The translations under genes and the position numbers were made by a program. Shown piece by piece: positions 8,263-16,991 of a stretch of DNA of 54,472 nucleotides; within the stretch, counting starts at the first letter, position 1, and each line of letters opens with the position of its first letter. A model generated the notes under the pieces. It saw only the letters and a program-made list of their open reading frames with translations. It was not told where the DNA came from and searched no databases. Source of the stretch: Acidobacteriota bacterium (GTDB lineage: Bacteria > Acidobacteriota > Terriglobia > Acidiferrales > UBA7541); contig QHYM01000136.1 of the NCBI GenBank assembly GCA_003223295.1, forward strand, positions 1 through 54,472. The letters run 5' to 3'.

Positions 8263-9204
8263 ATGCGATGTGTGCAGACATGCCTGTTTCTGGCGACACT
8301 GGCGGCGGTTTCTTGCGGCTGCCACGGCCGAACCATCACGGGACGCACCGTTGTTCCGCAGGCGGAGAGGCCTGTGGCCAAGGACGCCACGCGCGAGGAG
8401 TTGCTTGCCGCATACAATGCGATTGCCCGGAACACCAAAACGCTCAACGCCACCGTGGAACTGAAGCCCACTGCCGGGTCGCGCTACAGCGGGGTCATCG
8501 ATGAGTATCACGAAGTGAAGGCCTTTTTGCTGGCGGCGCGCCCAGCGGAAATCCGCATGATTGGGCAGGCGCCGGTGATCGGGAAAACGGTATTCGATAT
8601 GGCCAGCGATGGAGATACCTTCCGCGTGTCGATTCCCTCGAAAAACAAATTCCTGGTGGGCTCCGTGGCCAGCGAAAAAAGCAGCGCCAAACCCATCGAG
8701 AATCTGCGGCCGCAGCATTTACTGGACGCCCTGCTTTGGCCCGAAATTCGCAAGGAAGAAGCCGTGACCCTGCGCGAATTCAATAACGAACTGGGGCGTT
8801 ACTACGTGCTCACCGTTTTGCGCGGCGGTTACCAATTGGAGGTCCTGCGCGAAATCTGGTTCGACCGTTCGAATCTTCAGGTGTCGCGCATACAAACCTT
8901 CGGACCGAAAGGTACATTGCTTTCGGATGTTTCCTTCGCCGATTGGCAGCCCTTGGATAACCCAGTGCCACAAAACGGCGCTGTGTCGTCAACGCTTTCA
9001 CCCACCTCCACGGTAACTTTTTCTTCGCGGACCATCAGCATCGATCGGCCACACGATGATTACAAGCTGGAATTGCAGGTAACAAAGATTGCCGTGAATG
9101 AAGAAATTCCTGCGGACCGTTTCAAACTCGAGCAGCCCGCCGGCGCAGAATTGGTGCGCGTCGGCGAGACCCCGGAGAACAAGCCCACGGAGACCAAACC
9201 ATGA
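8263..9204 (+). CDS. Lipoprotein with LolA/LolB-like or DUF4292-like appearance
   Basis: About 313 residues from the ATG at 8263; the open frame extends to 8131, and GTG 8248 is another option. The N terminus is a lipoprotein-type signal, MRCVQTCLFLATLAAVSC, with the lipidation Cys probably at position 18. The body (about 45-250) looks like the beta-rich LolA/LolB superfamily: a leading helix EELLAAYNAIARNTKTLNAT and strands with RYSGVIDEYHEVKAFLLAARPAEIRM. A lipid- or lipoprotein-handling role is inferred from this and from the neighbouring Lol-type ABC genes and LolA-like gene. It overlaps the permease gene by four bases. Confidence 0.7.
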   Translation: MRCVQTCLFLATLAAVSCGCHGRTITGRTVVPQAERPVAKDATREELLAAYNAIARNTKTLNATVELKPTAGSRYSGVIDEYHEVKAFLLAARPAEIRMIGQAPVIGKTVFDMASDGDTFRVSIPSKNKFLVGSVASEKSSAKPIENLRPQHLLDALLWPEIRKEEAVTLREFNNELGRYYVLTVLRGGYQLEVLREIWFDRSNLQVSRIQTFGPKGTLLSDVSFADWQPLDNPVPQNGAVSSTLSPTSTVTFSSRTISIDRPHDDYKLELQVTKIAVNEEIPADRFKLEQPAGAELVRVGETPENKPTETKP

Positions 9205-10301
9205 TGGGCGAACTCATTCTCCGCAACCTGCTGCACCGCCCGATGCGCACGCTCATCGGGGCGATGGGCGTTGCCGTCGAAGTTGCTCTTGTAATCCTTA
9301 TCGTCGGCCTGACCAGCGGCCTGCTGACCGAAACGGCGAAGAGAATCGAAGGCATCGGCGCGGACATTATGCTGCAGCCGCCGGCAGCATCCATCATCAT
9401 CAATTTTAGCGGCTCGCCAATGCCCACGAAGATTGGCGAAAAAGTTGCCGAACTGAAATACGTGCGCGATGTCGCGCCCGCATTGCTTCAGTTCAACTCC
9501 AGCGGCGCGGTGGAAACGATTTGGGGCATCGACAAGGACAGTTTCCGCGCCGTCTCCGGCGGATCTGTCTTCATTGCGGGTCACGACATGCAAGGCCCGG
9601 ACGACTTGTTGGTGGACGACTGGGCCGCCAAAGCCAAAAACTTAAAAGTCGGAGACGCCTACAATGTACTGAACCACGACTGGCATGTTGCTGGCATTGT
9701 CGAGCACGGCAAAGGAGCGCGGCTTTTCGTGCCACTAGACACTTTACAGGGACTAGTCGCCGCGCGTGACAAGGCATCCATCTTTTTGGTGAAATGCACG
9801 CGCCCTGAACACACCGACGACGTCATGGACGAAATGCGGAAACTCCTGCCCGGCTACACCGTGCGGCCCTTGAAAGATTTTCTTTCGCTTATGACCTCGA
9901 CAAATATTCCCGGGCTGCAGTCATTCATCAACGCGATGATTGCTCTCGCCGTCTCCATTGGTTTGCTGGTGATTTTTCTAACCATGTACACCACGGTGAT
10001 CGAACGAACGCGGGACATCGGCGTGCTGAAATCTCTTGGAGCCAATCACTGGTTCGTTATCCGATCGCTGCTCACGGAATCCGCGGCGCTTTGCGTGCTG
10101 GGCGTGGCTGCTGGCGTCGGGTTGAGCTACCTCGTGCGCGCGGGGTTCCTCTGGAAGTTCCCCACGCTGTCGATCCTAATCACGACGGATTGGATTTTTC
10201 GCGCGGGCGCGATTGCGTTGGCGGGAGCAATGCTCGGCGCGAGCTATCCTGCATGGATGGCTAGCCGAAAAGATGCGGTGGAGGCTTTGTCTTACGATTA
10301 G
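9201..10301 (+). CDS. ABC transporter permease, MacB/LolC-E (FtsX) type
   Basis: 366 residues. TM1 lies at about 20-42, a large periplasmic MacB_PCD-like domain follows (about 45-255), then an FtsX domain with three more TM helices (about 260-285, 310-332 and 338-358). The FtsX signature appears as TVIERTRDIGVLKSLGANHWFVIRSLL split over the cytoplasmic loop, followed by ALSYD at the end. This four-TM topology is that of LolC/LolE, MacB and related mechanotransmission transporters. It is coupled to the upstream lipoprotein gene and followed by its likely ATPase 84 bases downstream. Confidence 0.88.
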   Translation: MMGELILRNLLHRPMRTLIGAMGVAVEVALVILIVGLTSGLLTETAKRIEGIGADIMLQPPAASIIINFSGSPMPTKIGEKVAELKYVRDVAPALLQFNSSGAVETIWGIDKDSFRAVSGGSVFIAGHDMQGPDDLLVDDWAAKAKNLKVGDAYNVLNHDWHVAGIVEHGKGARLFVPLDTLQGLVAARDKASIFLVKCTRPEHTDDVMDEMRKLLPGYTVRPLKDFLSLMTSTNIPGLQSFINAMIALAVSIGLLVIFLTMYTTVIERTRDIGVLKSLGANHWFVIRSLLTESAALCVLGVAAGVGLSYLVRAGFLWKFPTLSILITTDWIFRAGAIALAGAMLGASYPAWMASRKDAVEALSYD

Positions 10302-10385
10302 AAACCAGAAAGTGTAACGCAGAGGCGCGGAGTTCACGGAGAAGAAAAGAAAGGACCGCGGAGTGCGCGGCATGGCTAGGCACGG

Positions 10386-11132
10386 ATGGCAATCGCAGCT
10401 ACAATAACGGAACCTGCGGAAAGCTTGATCCTCCAGGGAAAAAAGAGCGTGGAGCCGATACTCAGGACCGAAAATTTATGGAAGCTGTACCGCGCGGGCA
10501 AAGTGGAAGTACCAGCCTTGCGCGGCGTGAATTTCGAAGTCCTGCCTGGAGAATCGGTCGCGGTCATGGGGCCGTCGGGATGCGGCAAATCTTCGCTCCT
10601 TTATGTGATCGGCGGGCTGGCCCAAGCGTCGCGCGGCAAAGTTTTGGTCGACGGCAATGACCTCACGGCGCTGACCGATGCGGCCCGCACCAAACTGCGC
10701 CGCCACAAAATCGGTTTCGTTTTCCAGCGCTTCAATTTGCTTCCCACACTCACGGCCAAGGGCAATATCGCCATCGCGCAGTTCATTCATGGCGACGGAT
10801 TCGACCCCCACCGCTTCGACGTGGTGACGCAAATGCTCGGCTTGGGCGGGCGTCTCCATCACAAGCCATCGGAACTTTCCGGTGGCGAGCAGCAGCGCGT
10901 CGCTATCGCGAGGGCGATCATCAACGAACCAAAGATTTTGCTGGCCGACGAACCCACCGGGAACCTGGATTCCAAAAACTCGGAAATCGTGTTACAGATG
11001 CTCCGGCAATTGAACAAAGAACTTGGCCAGACCATCGTGATGATTACACACAATCCGGAAGCCACCACTTACTTCGATCGCGTGGTGCACATGCGCGACG
11101 GCGTCATCGTCGACGGAGTCCCTGCAGACTGA
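10386..11132 (+). CDS. ABC transporter ATP-binding protein, LolD/MacB type
   Basis: 248 residues. Walker [11 protein letters not shown]-loop region [19 protein letters not shown], signature [15 protein letters not shown], Walker [13 protein letters not shown] and switch histidine in MITHNPE are all intact. The FQRFNLLP and GNLDSKNSE segments are characteristic of the LolD/MacB/FtsE branch. It probably energises the permease encoded just upstream. The gap between the two genes contains a short CGCAGAGGCGCGGAG-type repeat and no gene. Confidence 0.9.
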   Translation: MAIAATITEPAESLILQGKKSVEPILRTENLWKLYRAGKVEVPALRGVNFEVLPGESVAVMGPSGCGKSSLLYVIGGLAQASRGKVLVDGNDLTALTDAARTKLRRHKIGFVFQRFNLLPTLTAKGNIAIAQFIHGDGFDPHRFDVVTQMLGLGGRLHHKPSELSGGEQQRVAIARAIINEPKILLADEPTGNLDSKNSEIVLQMLRQLNKELGQTIVMITHNPEATTYFDRVVHMRDGVIVDGVPAD

Positions 11133-11133
11133 C

Positions 11134-11517
11134 ATGGCAAGCCTGGGACGGATTCTCTCGAAAACGTTTTTCTGGTCGTACGAGCGCGGCACGTGGCAAT
11201 ACGACGTGGCAGTAATCCTCATTTTGGTGTTCGTGCTGCTTACACCGCGAAACTGGTTCCGCGACCTCCCCGAGGGCGGAGGCCCCGGCGCTGCCGGCCA
11301 GGTGCAGCTCCTGTCGAAAGAGGGAAACCGGCAGATCTATCGCGTGGATGCCCGCATTCTGGCGCCGCCCAAGTTTGCTTTGCAGAGCGACCTCCACTCG
11401 GCTTTGCAGCAGGCGCTGCCGGAATTGCACAACGGCAACTTCTCGATTTCCAAAATCGCGCCCCTGCGCGACGACCAGGGCATGGTGATTGCCTATCAGG
11501 TGGAGATCCGGCATTAG
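11134..11517 (+). CDS. Unknown small membrane-anchored protein in Lol-like cluster
   Basis: 127 residues with one predicted TM helix (about 23-39, YDVAVILILVFVLLTPR) and a C-terminal soluble domain (about 50-127) that would face the periplasm. No family recognised. It starts one base after the ATPase stop, so it is probably co-translated with the transporter and may be an accessory subunit. Confidence 0.7.
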   Translation: MASLGRILSKTFFWSYERGTWQYDVAVILILVFVLLTPRNWFRDLPEGGGPGAAGQVQLLSKEGNRQIYRVDARILAPPKFALQSDLHSALQQALPELHNGNFSISKIAPLRDDQGMVIAYQVEIRH

Positions 11518-11612
11518 TAGCGTTTCTAAACTAAAGTTATTCCATTGGAATCACGAAACGTCGCACCGGATTCGTGCATCTCTTTATATATGTTAGGATT
11601 GCGGGACCCTCT

Positions 11613-12350
11613 ATGAGGCACAAACTGTTCGTTCCGTCGAGAATGGGCCTGAGGTGTGCCCTGTTCTGCTTTGCGCTGGCAGCGCTTGGCTGCCTTGCGG
11701 GCGAATTCCCGGCGCTGCATGCTCAAGCGACCGCGCGCTGGACGATTGAAGGCGTGCTCGGAATGATGGACAAGTCCGCGCAGGACTTCCACACGCTGAC
11801 CGCTGACCTCGAACACACCAAGTACACCGCGGTGGTGAAAGATACGTCCACGGAAACCGGACACATCTTCGTACGGCGCGACGAAAAGATGCGCATCGAA
11901 ATCACCAAACCCGATCCGCGCACGATTCTGCGCGAGGGCGATAACCTATTCGTGTTCAACCCCAAAATCAACCGCGTGGAGGAATACAACCTGGGCAAGA
12001 ACCGCGCGATGGTCGATCAGTACGTGCTGCTGGGCTTCGGCACCAAGGGCGAAAACATCAAAAAGGGCTACCTGGTTTCCGTCATCGGCGAGGAAGATTT
12101 CGACAGCAAGAAGACGGTGGTTCTGGAACTGACCCCGAAGTCGGACGAGATTCGCAACCAGATCAGCAAGATTCAAATGTGGGTCGACGAAGCTTCCTGG
12201 CTGCCAGTGCAACAGAAGTTCTTCGAGGCCGGCTCGGGCGATTACTTCCTCTTTCACTACACCAACGCAATGAAGAACCTGAAGGTCGGCGACGGCCAAT
12301 TCAAGCAGGACTGGCCGAAGAGCGCGACGCGCGTCAAACCCCGCGGGTAA
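11613..12350 (+). CDS. lolA: LolA-like outer-membrane lipoprotein carrier
   Basis: 245 residues from the ATG at 11613. A signal peptide (about 1-38, ending LHAQA) and a LolA fold are visible: a leading helix GVLGMMDKSAQDFHTLTADL, the strand pair GHIFVRRDEKMRIEITKPDP, REGDNLFVFNPKINRVEEYN, and the C-terminal KIQMWVDEASWLPVQQKFFE. LolA ferries lipoproteins across the periplasm. Its position behind a LolD-type ATPase and FtsX-type permease supports the assignment, although the 95-base gap may carry its own promoter. Confidence 0.82.
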   Translation: MRHKLFVPSRMGLRCALFCFALAALGCLAGEFPALHAQATARWTIEGVLGMMDKSAQDFHTLTADLEHTKYTAVVKDTSTETGHIFVRRDEKMRIEITKPDPRTILREGDNLFVFNPKINRVEEYNLGKNRAMVDQYVLLGFGTKGENIKKGYLVSVIGEEDFDSKKTVVLELTPKSDEIRNQISKIQMWVDEASWLPVQQKFFEAGSGDYFLFHYTNAMKNLKVGDGQFKQDWPKSATRVKPRG

Positions 12351-12438
12351 GTTCCCTCCAAGTTCCAGCCCCTAGGCCTCTCACTTTGCCGCGCTTTTCC
12401 GGATAGAATTGTCTTTGCGCCTGTTCTATCTTGTCCTT

Positions 12439-13584
12439 ATGAACATGATCATGAGCAAGACAATAAGCAATACAATGAGCAGCACAATGAACGGGACCAT
12501 GCATATGACACACGCATCAACGAATCGCACCCCAGCCATCACGCAGCACGCCGCCGCGCGCTACTGGCGCGCCACGCGTGCCCGCGATCCTCGCGCCGAC
12601 GGCACTTTCGTTCTCGCCGTGCGCTCGACGCACATCTATTGCCGCCCGTCGTGCCCGGCGCGCCGGCCCCTGCGCCGCAACGTCACTTTCTTCCGCACGC
12701 GCGAAGAAGCTGAAAAACACGGCTACCGCCCCTGCCTGCGCTGCCGCCCCAATGAGATTTCCGGCCCCGTCGCGCTCGTCCAGCGCGCCGCTGATCTTCT
12801 CGCGCAGTCTTCTGAAGAAAATCTCAGTCTTCACGAACTCGCAGCAACGCTTGGCGCCACGCAATCCACACTGCGCCGCGCCTTTCTCCATGTCACAGGC
12901 CTCAAGCCCCGCGAACTCGCCGAAGCCCTTCGCCTCAAGCGCTTCAAAGCGCTCATGCGCGCGGGCAAGAGCATCACCGATGCGCTCTACGAAACGGGCT
13001 ACGGCTCGTCCAGCCGCGTCTACGAACGCAGCAATGCGCAGCTTGGCATGACGCCCGCCACGTATCGCAAGGGAGGACTCGGCATGAAACTCGGCTACAC
13101 CATTGCAAAGTCGCCGCTCGGAAAAGTTCTCGTTGCTGCCACCGGGCGCGGAGTTTCGGCGGTCTACCTTGGCGACGACCAAAGCAAGCTCGTCGCGGAG
13201 CTTCGCGAAGAATATCCGCGCGCCGAAATTGCCGCCGCCACGAACTCGTTCGAGCGCTGGGTCAAGGAAGTCATGCAGCGCATCGAGGGCCGCCCGCCCC
13301 ACTTCGAGCTTCCCCTCGATCTTCAAGCCACCGCGTTCCAGCGCCGCGTTTGGAAAGAGTTGCAGCGCATCCCGCGTGGCCGCACGCGCACCTATTCACA
13401 GGTCGCCCGCTCGCTCGGCCAGCCAAAGGCTGTCCGCGCCGTGGCTCGCGCCTGCGCTACGAATCCCGTCTCCATCGTCGTGCCCTGCCATCGCGTGGTT
13501 CGCCAGGATGGCGCGCTCGCCGGCTATCGCTGGGGCCTCTCGCGCAAGGAACAACTCCTCGCTTCTGAACGCTCCGCCACTTAG
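12439..13584 (+). CDS. ada: Ada: bifunctional DNA alkylation repair protein/transcriptional activator
   Basis: 381 residues from the ATG at 12439. The N-terminal phosphotriester repair domain has Cys68, Cys72, Cys99 and Cys102 with exactly the spacing of the E. coli zinc ligands. An AraC-type HTH spans about 115-212, and the O6-alkylguanine transferase domain carries the catalytic Cys350 in VVPCHRVV. The first 35 residues precede the domain and are unusual: at least six Met codons in 23, built from repeats like ACAATGAGC, so the real start is uncertain (several ATGs to 12505). The last eleven codons recur at 15184 in diverged form. Confidence 0.93.
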   Translation: MNMIMSKTISNTMSSTMNGTMHMTHASTNRTPAITQHAAARYWRATRARDPRADGTFVLAVRSTHIYCRPSCPARRPLRRNVTFFRTREEAEKHGYRPCLRCRPNEISGPVALVQRAADLLAQSSEENLSLHELAATLGATQSTLRRAFLHVTGLKPRELAEALRLKRFKALMRAGKSITDALYETGYGSSSRVYERSNAQLGMTPATYRKGGLGMKLGYTIAKSPLGKVLVAATGRGVSAVYLGDDQSKLVAELREEYPRAEIAAATNSFERWVKEVMQRIEGRPPHFELPLDLQATAFQRRVWKELQRIPRGRTRTYSQVARSLGQPKAVRAVARACATNPVSIVVPCHRVVRQDGALAGYRWGLSRKEQLLASERSAT

Positions 13585-13816
13585 CATCGCAAAGCCGTCA
13601 TTTCGAGCGAAGCGAGAAATCTCTCTTCGCTTTTGGTGAATTCGTACCGCCAGCTTCTAGCCGGCGTCTTGCTCCTGCAGAGCGCGGGCTTCAGCCCGGC
13701 TGTTCACTCTTCCTAGCGCCCCGCCGCGCGTCATCCCGCTTGCCCTGAGCACCGAAGGGAACCCGGTCGCGTCGTTGGCGAACGGGGGGTCAGGGGTCTG
13801 CTTTTTCCCACCTCTA
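13585..13816. repeat. Intergenic palindromic repeats after ada
   Basis: The gap contains a TCATTTCGAGCGAAGCGAG-type element around 13598-13624 and a GCGGGCTTCAGCCCGGC hairpin at 13684-13700. A similar GGGCTTCAGCCC hairpin lies at 15244-15261, so both flanks of the DinB pair carry it. No coding capacity is supported. Confidence 0.6.
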
Positions 13817-14416
13817 CTACCGCCGAGATTCCGGCGGCACCAAGTTGTTCGCCCGGTAGTACACGACTAATTGCCCGAAGTGCTCGCTGCTGTGCTCAAT
13901 GCCGCTGACCCAGATGTAGGAAACGTGAACCACATGTTTCCCGGTTTCCCACCCAAATGGCATGGTTTGGTCCAATCCCGCGTCGCCCTGCTGCTTGATC
14001 ACGGCCGCGCCGTCCGCCACAGCCTGTTCGAGCAGCTTCACCACGTCAGCCTTGGTTTTGTAAACGTCCCGCGACGGATTTTCAAAATCCTTCCCGAAGT
14101 AGGGTCCGGCTTTGGTTCCGGAGATCTTGCCAATCAAATAGTAATCAATGGCCGCAACGTGCAGGAGATTTTGCGCAAACGTGCGCTGGTCTTTCTGCGC
14201 TTTGAAGTCGTACTTGTCTTCCGGAAAATCCTTGGCCATCGCAATCAGCTTGTTGCCGATTTGGTTCCACCACTCAAGTGTCTCGTCCGCCCGGGAACGC
14301 ACAGCAGCCGGAGCCTGATTCTGCGCCTGGCCCTGACCGTAAACACTTGTTCCCGCGCCGGCAAGCAAAGTGACCGCAACCAGCACAAGCACAAACCACG
14401 TCAAAGACCGCTTCAT
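13817..14416 (-). CDS. Secreted DinB-family protein (copy 1)
   Basis: 199 residues from the ATG at 14416, which has a strong GGGGGG-type ribosome site seven bases upstream. A cleavable signal peptide (about 1-28, ending VYGQG) precedes a DinB/YfiT-like four-helix bundle. Candidate metal ligands are the His of LLHVAAIDYY and the two His of IEHSSEHFGQLVVYY. DinB-fold proteins are usually cytoplasmic metal-dependent thiol transferases or stress proteins, so export is noteworthy. It is a diverged tandem paralogue of the next gene, 33 bases upstream; substrate unknown. Confidence 0.85.
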   Translation of the reverse strand: MKRSLTWFVLVLVAVTLLAGAGTSVYGQGQAQNQAPAAVRSRADETLEWWNQIGNKLIAMAKDFPEDKYDFKAQKDQRTFAQNLLHVAAIDYYLIGKISGTKAGPYFGKDFENPSRDVYKTKADVVKLLEQAVADGAAVIKQQGDAGLDQTMPFGWETGKHVVHVSYIWVSGIEHSSEHFGQLVVYYRANNLVPPESRR

Positions 14417-14449
14417 CACGAATCCCCCCTTTTGCATTGGCAATCAATT

Positions 14450-15061
14450 TTACTTTCCCCGGCTCGCCGGCGGCACAATCCCGTTCATGCGCAGGTATTC
14501 CACCATCTGCCCGTAGTGATCGTAGGCATGAGCCACACCGAATGTAGCCAAGCGCAAGCGCGTCGACTTGCTGTTCCCCGGGTTCTGCAACATATTCTCC
14601 GCCGTCAATGTAGCCGCGGCCTTGTGGCCTAGGGCAAACGAATCCTTCAGGAACTTGATGATGTCCGCTTTGCTTTTCAACTCCGCAGGACCGTTCCCGT
14701 CCTTTATGTTTTCCGGCACCGTATCTCCCGTAAGCGGCGACCAGATGAAATAGTTGGAAGAGGCGACATGCTTCACCTGCACTGCAAACGTGCGCACGCC
14801 CTTGTAGTCGTCGCCTGGAATGTTCAAGCTTTCAGGAGTGAAGTTGAACTTCTCTTCCGGCATAGCTTCCGCGGCGTCCACCACTTGCTTTTCAATCGTG
14901 CTAATCTCCCGGTCCACCGCGGAAGCCACGGTTGGCGAGGGCTGCTGCGATGCTTGCGTCTGAGACGTAGTCGCGGTTGCCGCACCCTGTATGCTTTGTC
15001 CCCAGGCGGCCACGGCGAAAATGATCACTGCCAACAGCAAGAAGCTTCGCATTCGTTTCAT
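14450..15061 (-). CDS. Secreted DinB-family protein (copy 2)
   Basis: 203 residues. A signal peptide (about 1-22, ending AWGQS) is followed by a Ser/Thr/Gln-rich linker and a DinB bundle, with putative metal ligands in QVKHVASSNYF and HAYDHYGQMVEYLR. It shares the overall plan and the C-terminal pattern VPPxSRxK/R with copy 1 (NGIVPPASRGK and NNLVPPESRR), so the two arose by duplication. It would be transcribed before copy 1. Confidence 0.85.
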   Translation of the reverse strand: MKRMRSFLLLAVIIFAVAAWGQSIQGAATATTSQTQASQQPSPTVASAVDREISTIEKQVVDAAEAMPEEKFNFTPESLNIPGDDYKGVRTFAVQVKHVASSNYFIWSPLTGDTVPENIKDGNGPAELKSKADIIKFLKDSFALGHKAAATLTAENMLQNPGNSKSTRLRLATFGVAHAYDHYGQMVEYLRMNGIVPPASRGK

Positions 15062-15623
15062 TTCGATTGAGCCTCCTTAATTGTTTAAACCCAAAGCAAT
15101 GGATTTTCAGGTGTTGTGATCGGCTACAGATTAAGCGCACCCCGCCCCCGCTTAGACGCTGGAAACGGTAACTCGTTTTATGGAAGCAGTTGCTCGCCTC
15201 CGAACGCTCCGCCACCTAGCGTCACGCTTCTTCTGTTGTAGAGGCCGGGCTTCAGCCCAGCTTTGTCCCCATTCCCGCAGGGGCACGATTTATCGTGCCT
15301 GTTCCCGCGCCAGTGCCCCGGAGCGTTGCCCAGGTTCACGGTTTCTCTCCGATCCTATGGCCACAAATGTCTGTTGTAGAGCAGCGGCCTTTTAACCAGA
15401 AAAGCCCATCCTCCCCACGGTCCACTTCCCACCGCACCCGCGAGCCGTAACACTTTGAAAACAGCCGCATGTCGTTGAGCGCGCTGCCATTTGTATAAAT
15501 GTTTGCACTGTTCGCGCGCGGAATCGTCAGTCCTGACTCGTGCGGGCCGATGCTGGGCGATATTGGTCTGTCTGCTATTCCTCTGCTACGGTTTCGTTTT
15601 CTTAGTGCGTTTCTCTTTATAGT
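15062..15623. other. Repeat-rich intergenic region
   Basis: No intact gene. It holds the ada 3'-end duplicate (15184-15219), the GGGCTTCAGCCC hairpin (15244-15261) and two CTGTTGTAGAG segments (15232 and 15371) that look like a dispersed intergenic repeat. The remainder shows no structure I can name. Confidence 0.5.
15184..15219 (+). pseudogene. Remnant of a second ada 3' end
   Basis: Twelve codons read K-QLLASERSAT-stop, the same eleven final residues (from Gln) and stop as ada at 13552-13584, but seven of 37 aligned bases differ and every difference within codons is synonymous. Upstream of the Lys codon the similarity to ada stops. The fragment therefore derives from a diverged ada paralogue, not from recent copying. 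It flanks the DinB pair on the opposite side from ada. Confidence 0.7.
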
Positions 15624-16601
15624 TCAGCTACGCGCGGGAGCGCGATGCGGGGCGGTGATAACCAGGATGACTGCTGTGAGGATGACGACCGCGGCAACGA
15701 CCGTGCGCAGCGAGATGGTTTCGCCGGCAATGAGCCAGCCAAGAAAAAGCGCCACGACGGGATTCACGAACGCGTAGGTGGCCACGCGTGTGGCTGTGCT
15801 CTTCTGCAAAATGTAAATGTACGCACTGAGGCCGATGCCTGACCCAAATACGATCAGGTAGGCCAGCGCGACCCAGGAGCGCGAAGAGACGGCGGTAAAA
15901 TGAAAATTGCGAAATTCTCCGGTGAGAAGACCGGCAAGGAGAAGGACCACGCCGCCGGCGACGCTTTGCATGGCGACTCCAAGCATGACCGAGCTGGGCA
16001 TGCCGCCATGTTTCGAGTAGAGAGAGCCGCAGGCCCAGGAGAGCGAAGCAATCACCAGGACGGCGGCGCCGCGCGGATCCACGCGGCCCGAGCCGCCCAG
16101 ATGCGCGGGCCCGACCAGGAGGACCATGCCCGCAAAGCCAAGGACAAGACCGAGCGCCACTTTGGGTACGGGCCGGTGGCCGCCGGGACGAAGCCAGTCC
16201 ACAATCACCAGCCAAAGGGATACGGTCGCGACCAGAAGAGCGGTAATGCCGGACGGCACGGTCTGCTCGGCCCAACTCACGCCGCCATTGCCCACAAAGA
16301 GCATCAGAAAGCCAATGACGGCGGCGGTTTTCCAATGCGCAGCGGTAGGCCGAGCCCCGGTTTTCCAGCGCAGGACAGGATAGAGCAGAATTCCGGCGGT
16401 AATGTGCCGAAGTCCGGCCAGCATCAGGGGAGGGACAGACTCGACGCCGATGCGGATAGCCAAATACGTCGAGCCCCAGAGGAGGTAGACGGCGGCAAAT
16501 GCCGCCAGAACGAGCGGGGTCGCCCCAGAGGAAGCGTGGGGCGAAGGGACGCGAGTCCCCGTAGCCTTGGAAGTGGCAATTGGGGTAGTGGTCGTGGACA
16601 T
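15624..16601 (-). CDS. EamA/DMT-family metabolite exporter (YedA-like)
   Basis: 325 residues from the ATG at 16601; the open frame extends further without family similarity. Ten predicted TM helices form two EamA repeats, each with the typical start: AFAAVYLLWGSTYLAIRIG near 33-51 and SLSWACGSLYSKHGG in the second half. The final helices include GWLIAGETISLRTVVAAVVI. Family members export amino acids, drugs or metabolites; the substrate is not evident. It is divergent from the PilZ gene. Confidence 0.9.
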   Translation of the reverse strand: MSTTTTPIATSKATGTRVPSPHASSGATPLVLAAFAAVYLLWGSTYLAIRIGVESVPPLMLAGLRHITAGILLYPVLRWKTGARPTAAHWKTAAVIGFLMLFVGNGGVSWAEQTVPSGITALLVATVSLWLVIVDWLRPGGHRPVPKVALGLVLGFAGMVLLVGPAHLGGSGRVDPRGAAVLVIASLSWACGSLYSKHGGMPSSVMLGVAMQSVAGGVVLLLAGLLTGEFRNFHFTAVSSRSWVALAYLIVFGSGIGLSAYIYILQKSTATRVATYAFVNPVVALFLGWLIAGETISLRTVVAAVVILTAVILVITAPHRAPARS

Positions 16602-16991
16602 AGTTTGGCGCCAGGCTCTACAGATAACTGGGACTGGAGGACAAATCCATCCGAAAAGGATCAACAAACCATCCACAATTCGATGGAGAATCCAATCTAT
16701 TTACGAATAGCTGGGGAGCGCCAAAACGTCGAGCACCATATTGGTTGGGCTTTCGGAAGAGGAATCCACAGAATGTTGTGGGCGAGTTTACGTACTATTA
16801 CCAAGTGTTGGAGGATAAGACACTTCCGCCTTTTTCCACAGGTTGACTTCGACTTTTGGAAATGCGATTTTAGCGTGCCACGCCGCACTGGCGTGGACGG
16901 GGCAAATCCAGAAAGTCAGATCGTTGCAGCAGTTGCAGTAGCTTGTTGGGCCCAAGCCAGCGCGAGTAAAATTTCGTCTCTGAGGGGCGAA
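16602..16991. other. Divergent intergenic region, exporter/PilZ
   Basis: About 390 bases without a supported gene. A longer plus-strand open frame crosses it but is the antisense of the exporter gene. No strong hairpin or promoter was recognised. It ends with the GAGGGGC ribosome site of the PilZ gene. Confidence 0.4.

Noticed and set aside
12517-13326. Long minus-strand frame inside ada
   Set aside because: Shadow of the GC-rich ada codons; no family resemblance and no ribosome site.
15371-15400. TAGAGCAGCGGCCTTTTAACC resemblance to the D and anticodon arms of tRNA-Lys
   Set aside because: No anticodon-stem pairing, T arm or acceptor follows. The CTGTTGTAGAG start recurs at 15232, so it is better seen as an intergenic repeat.
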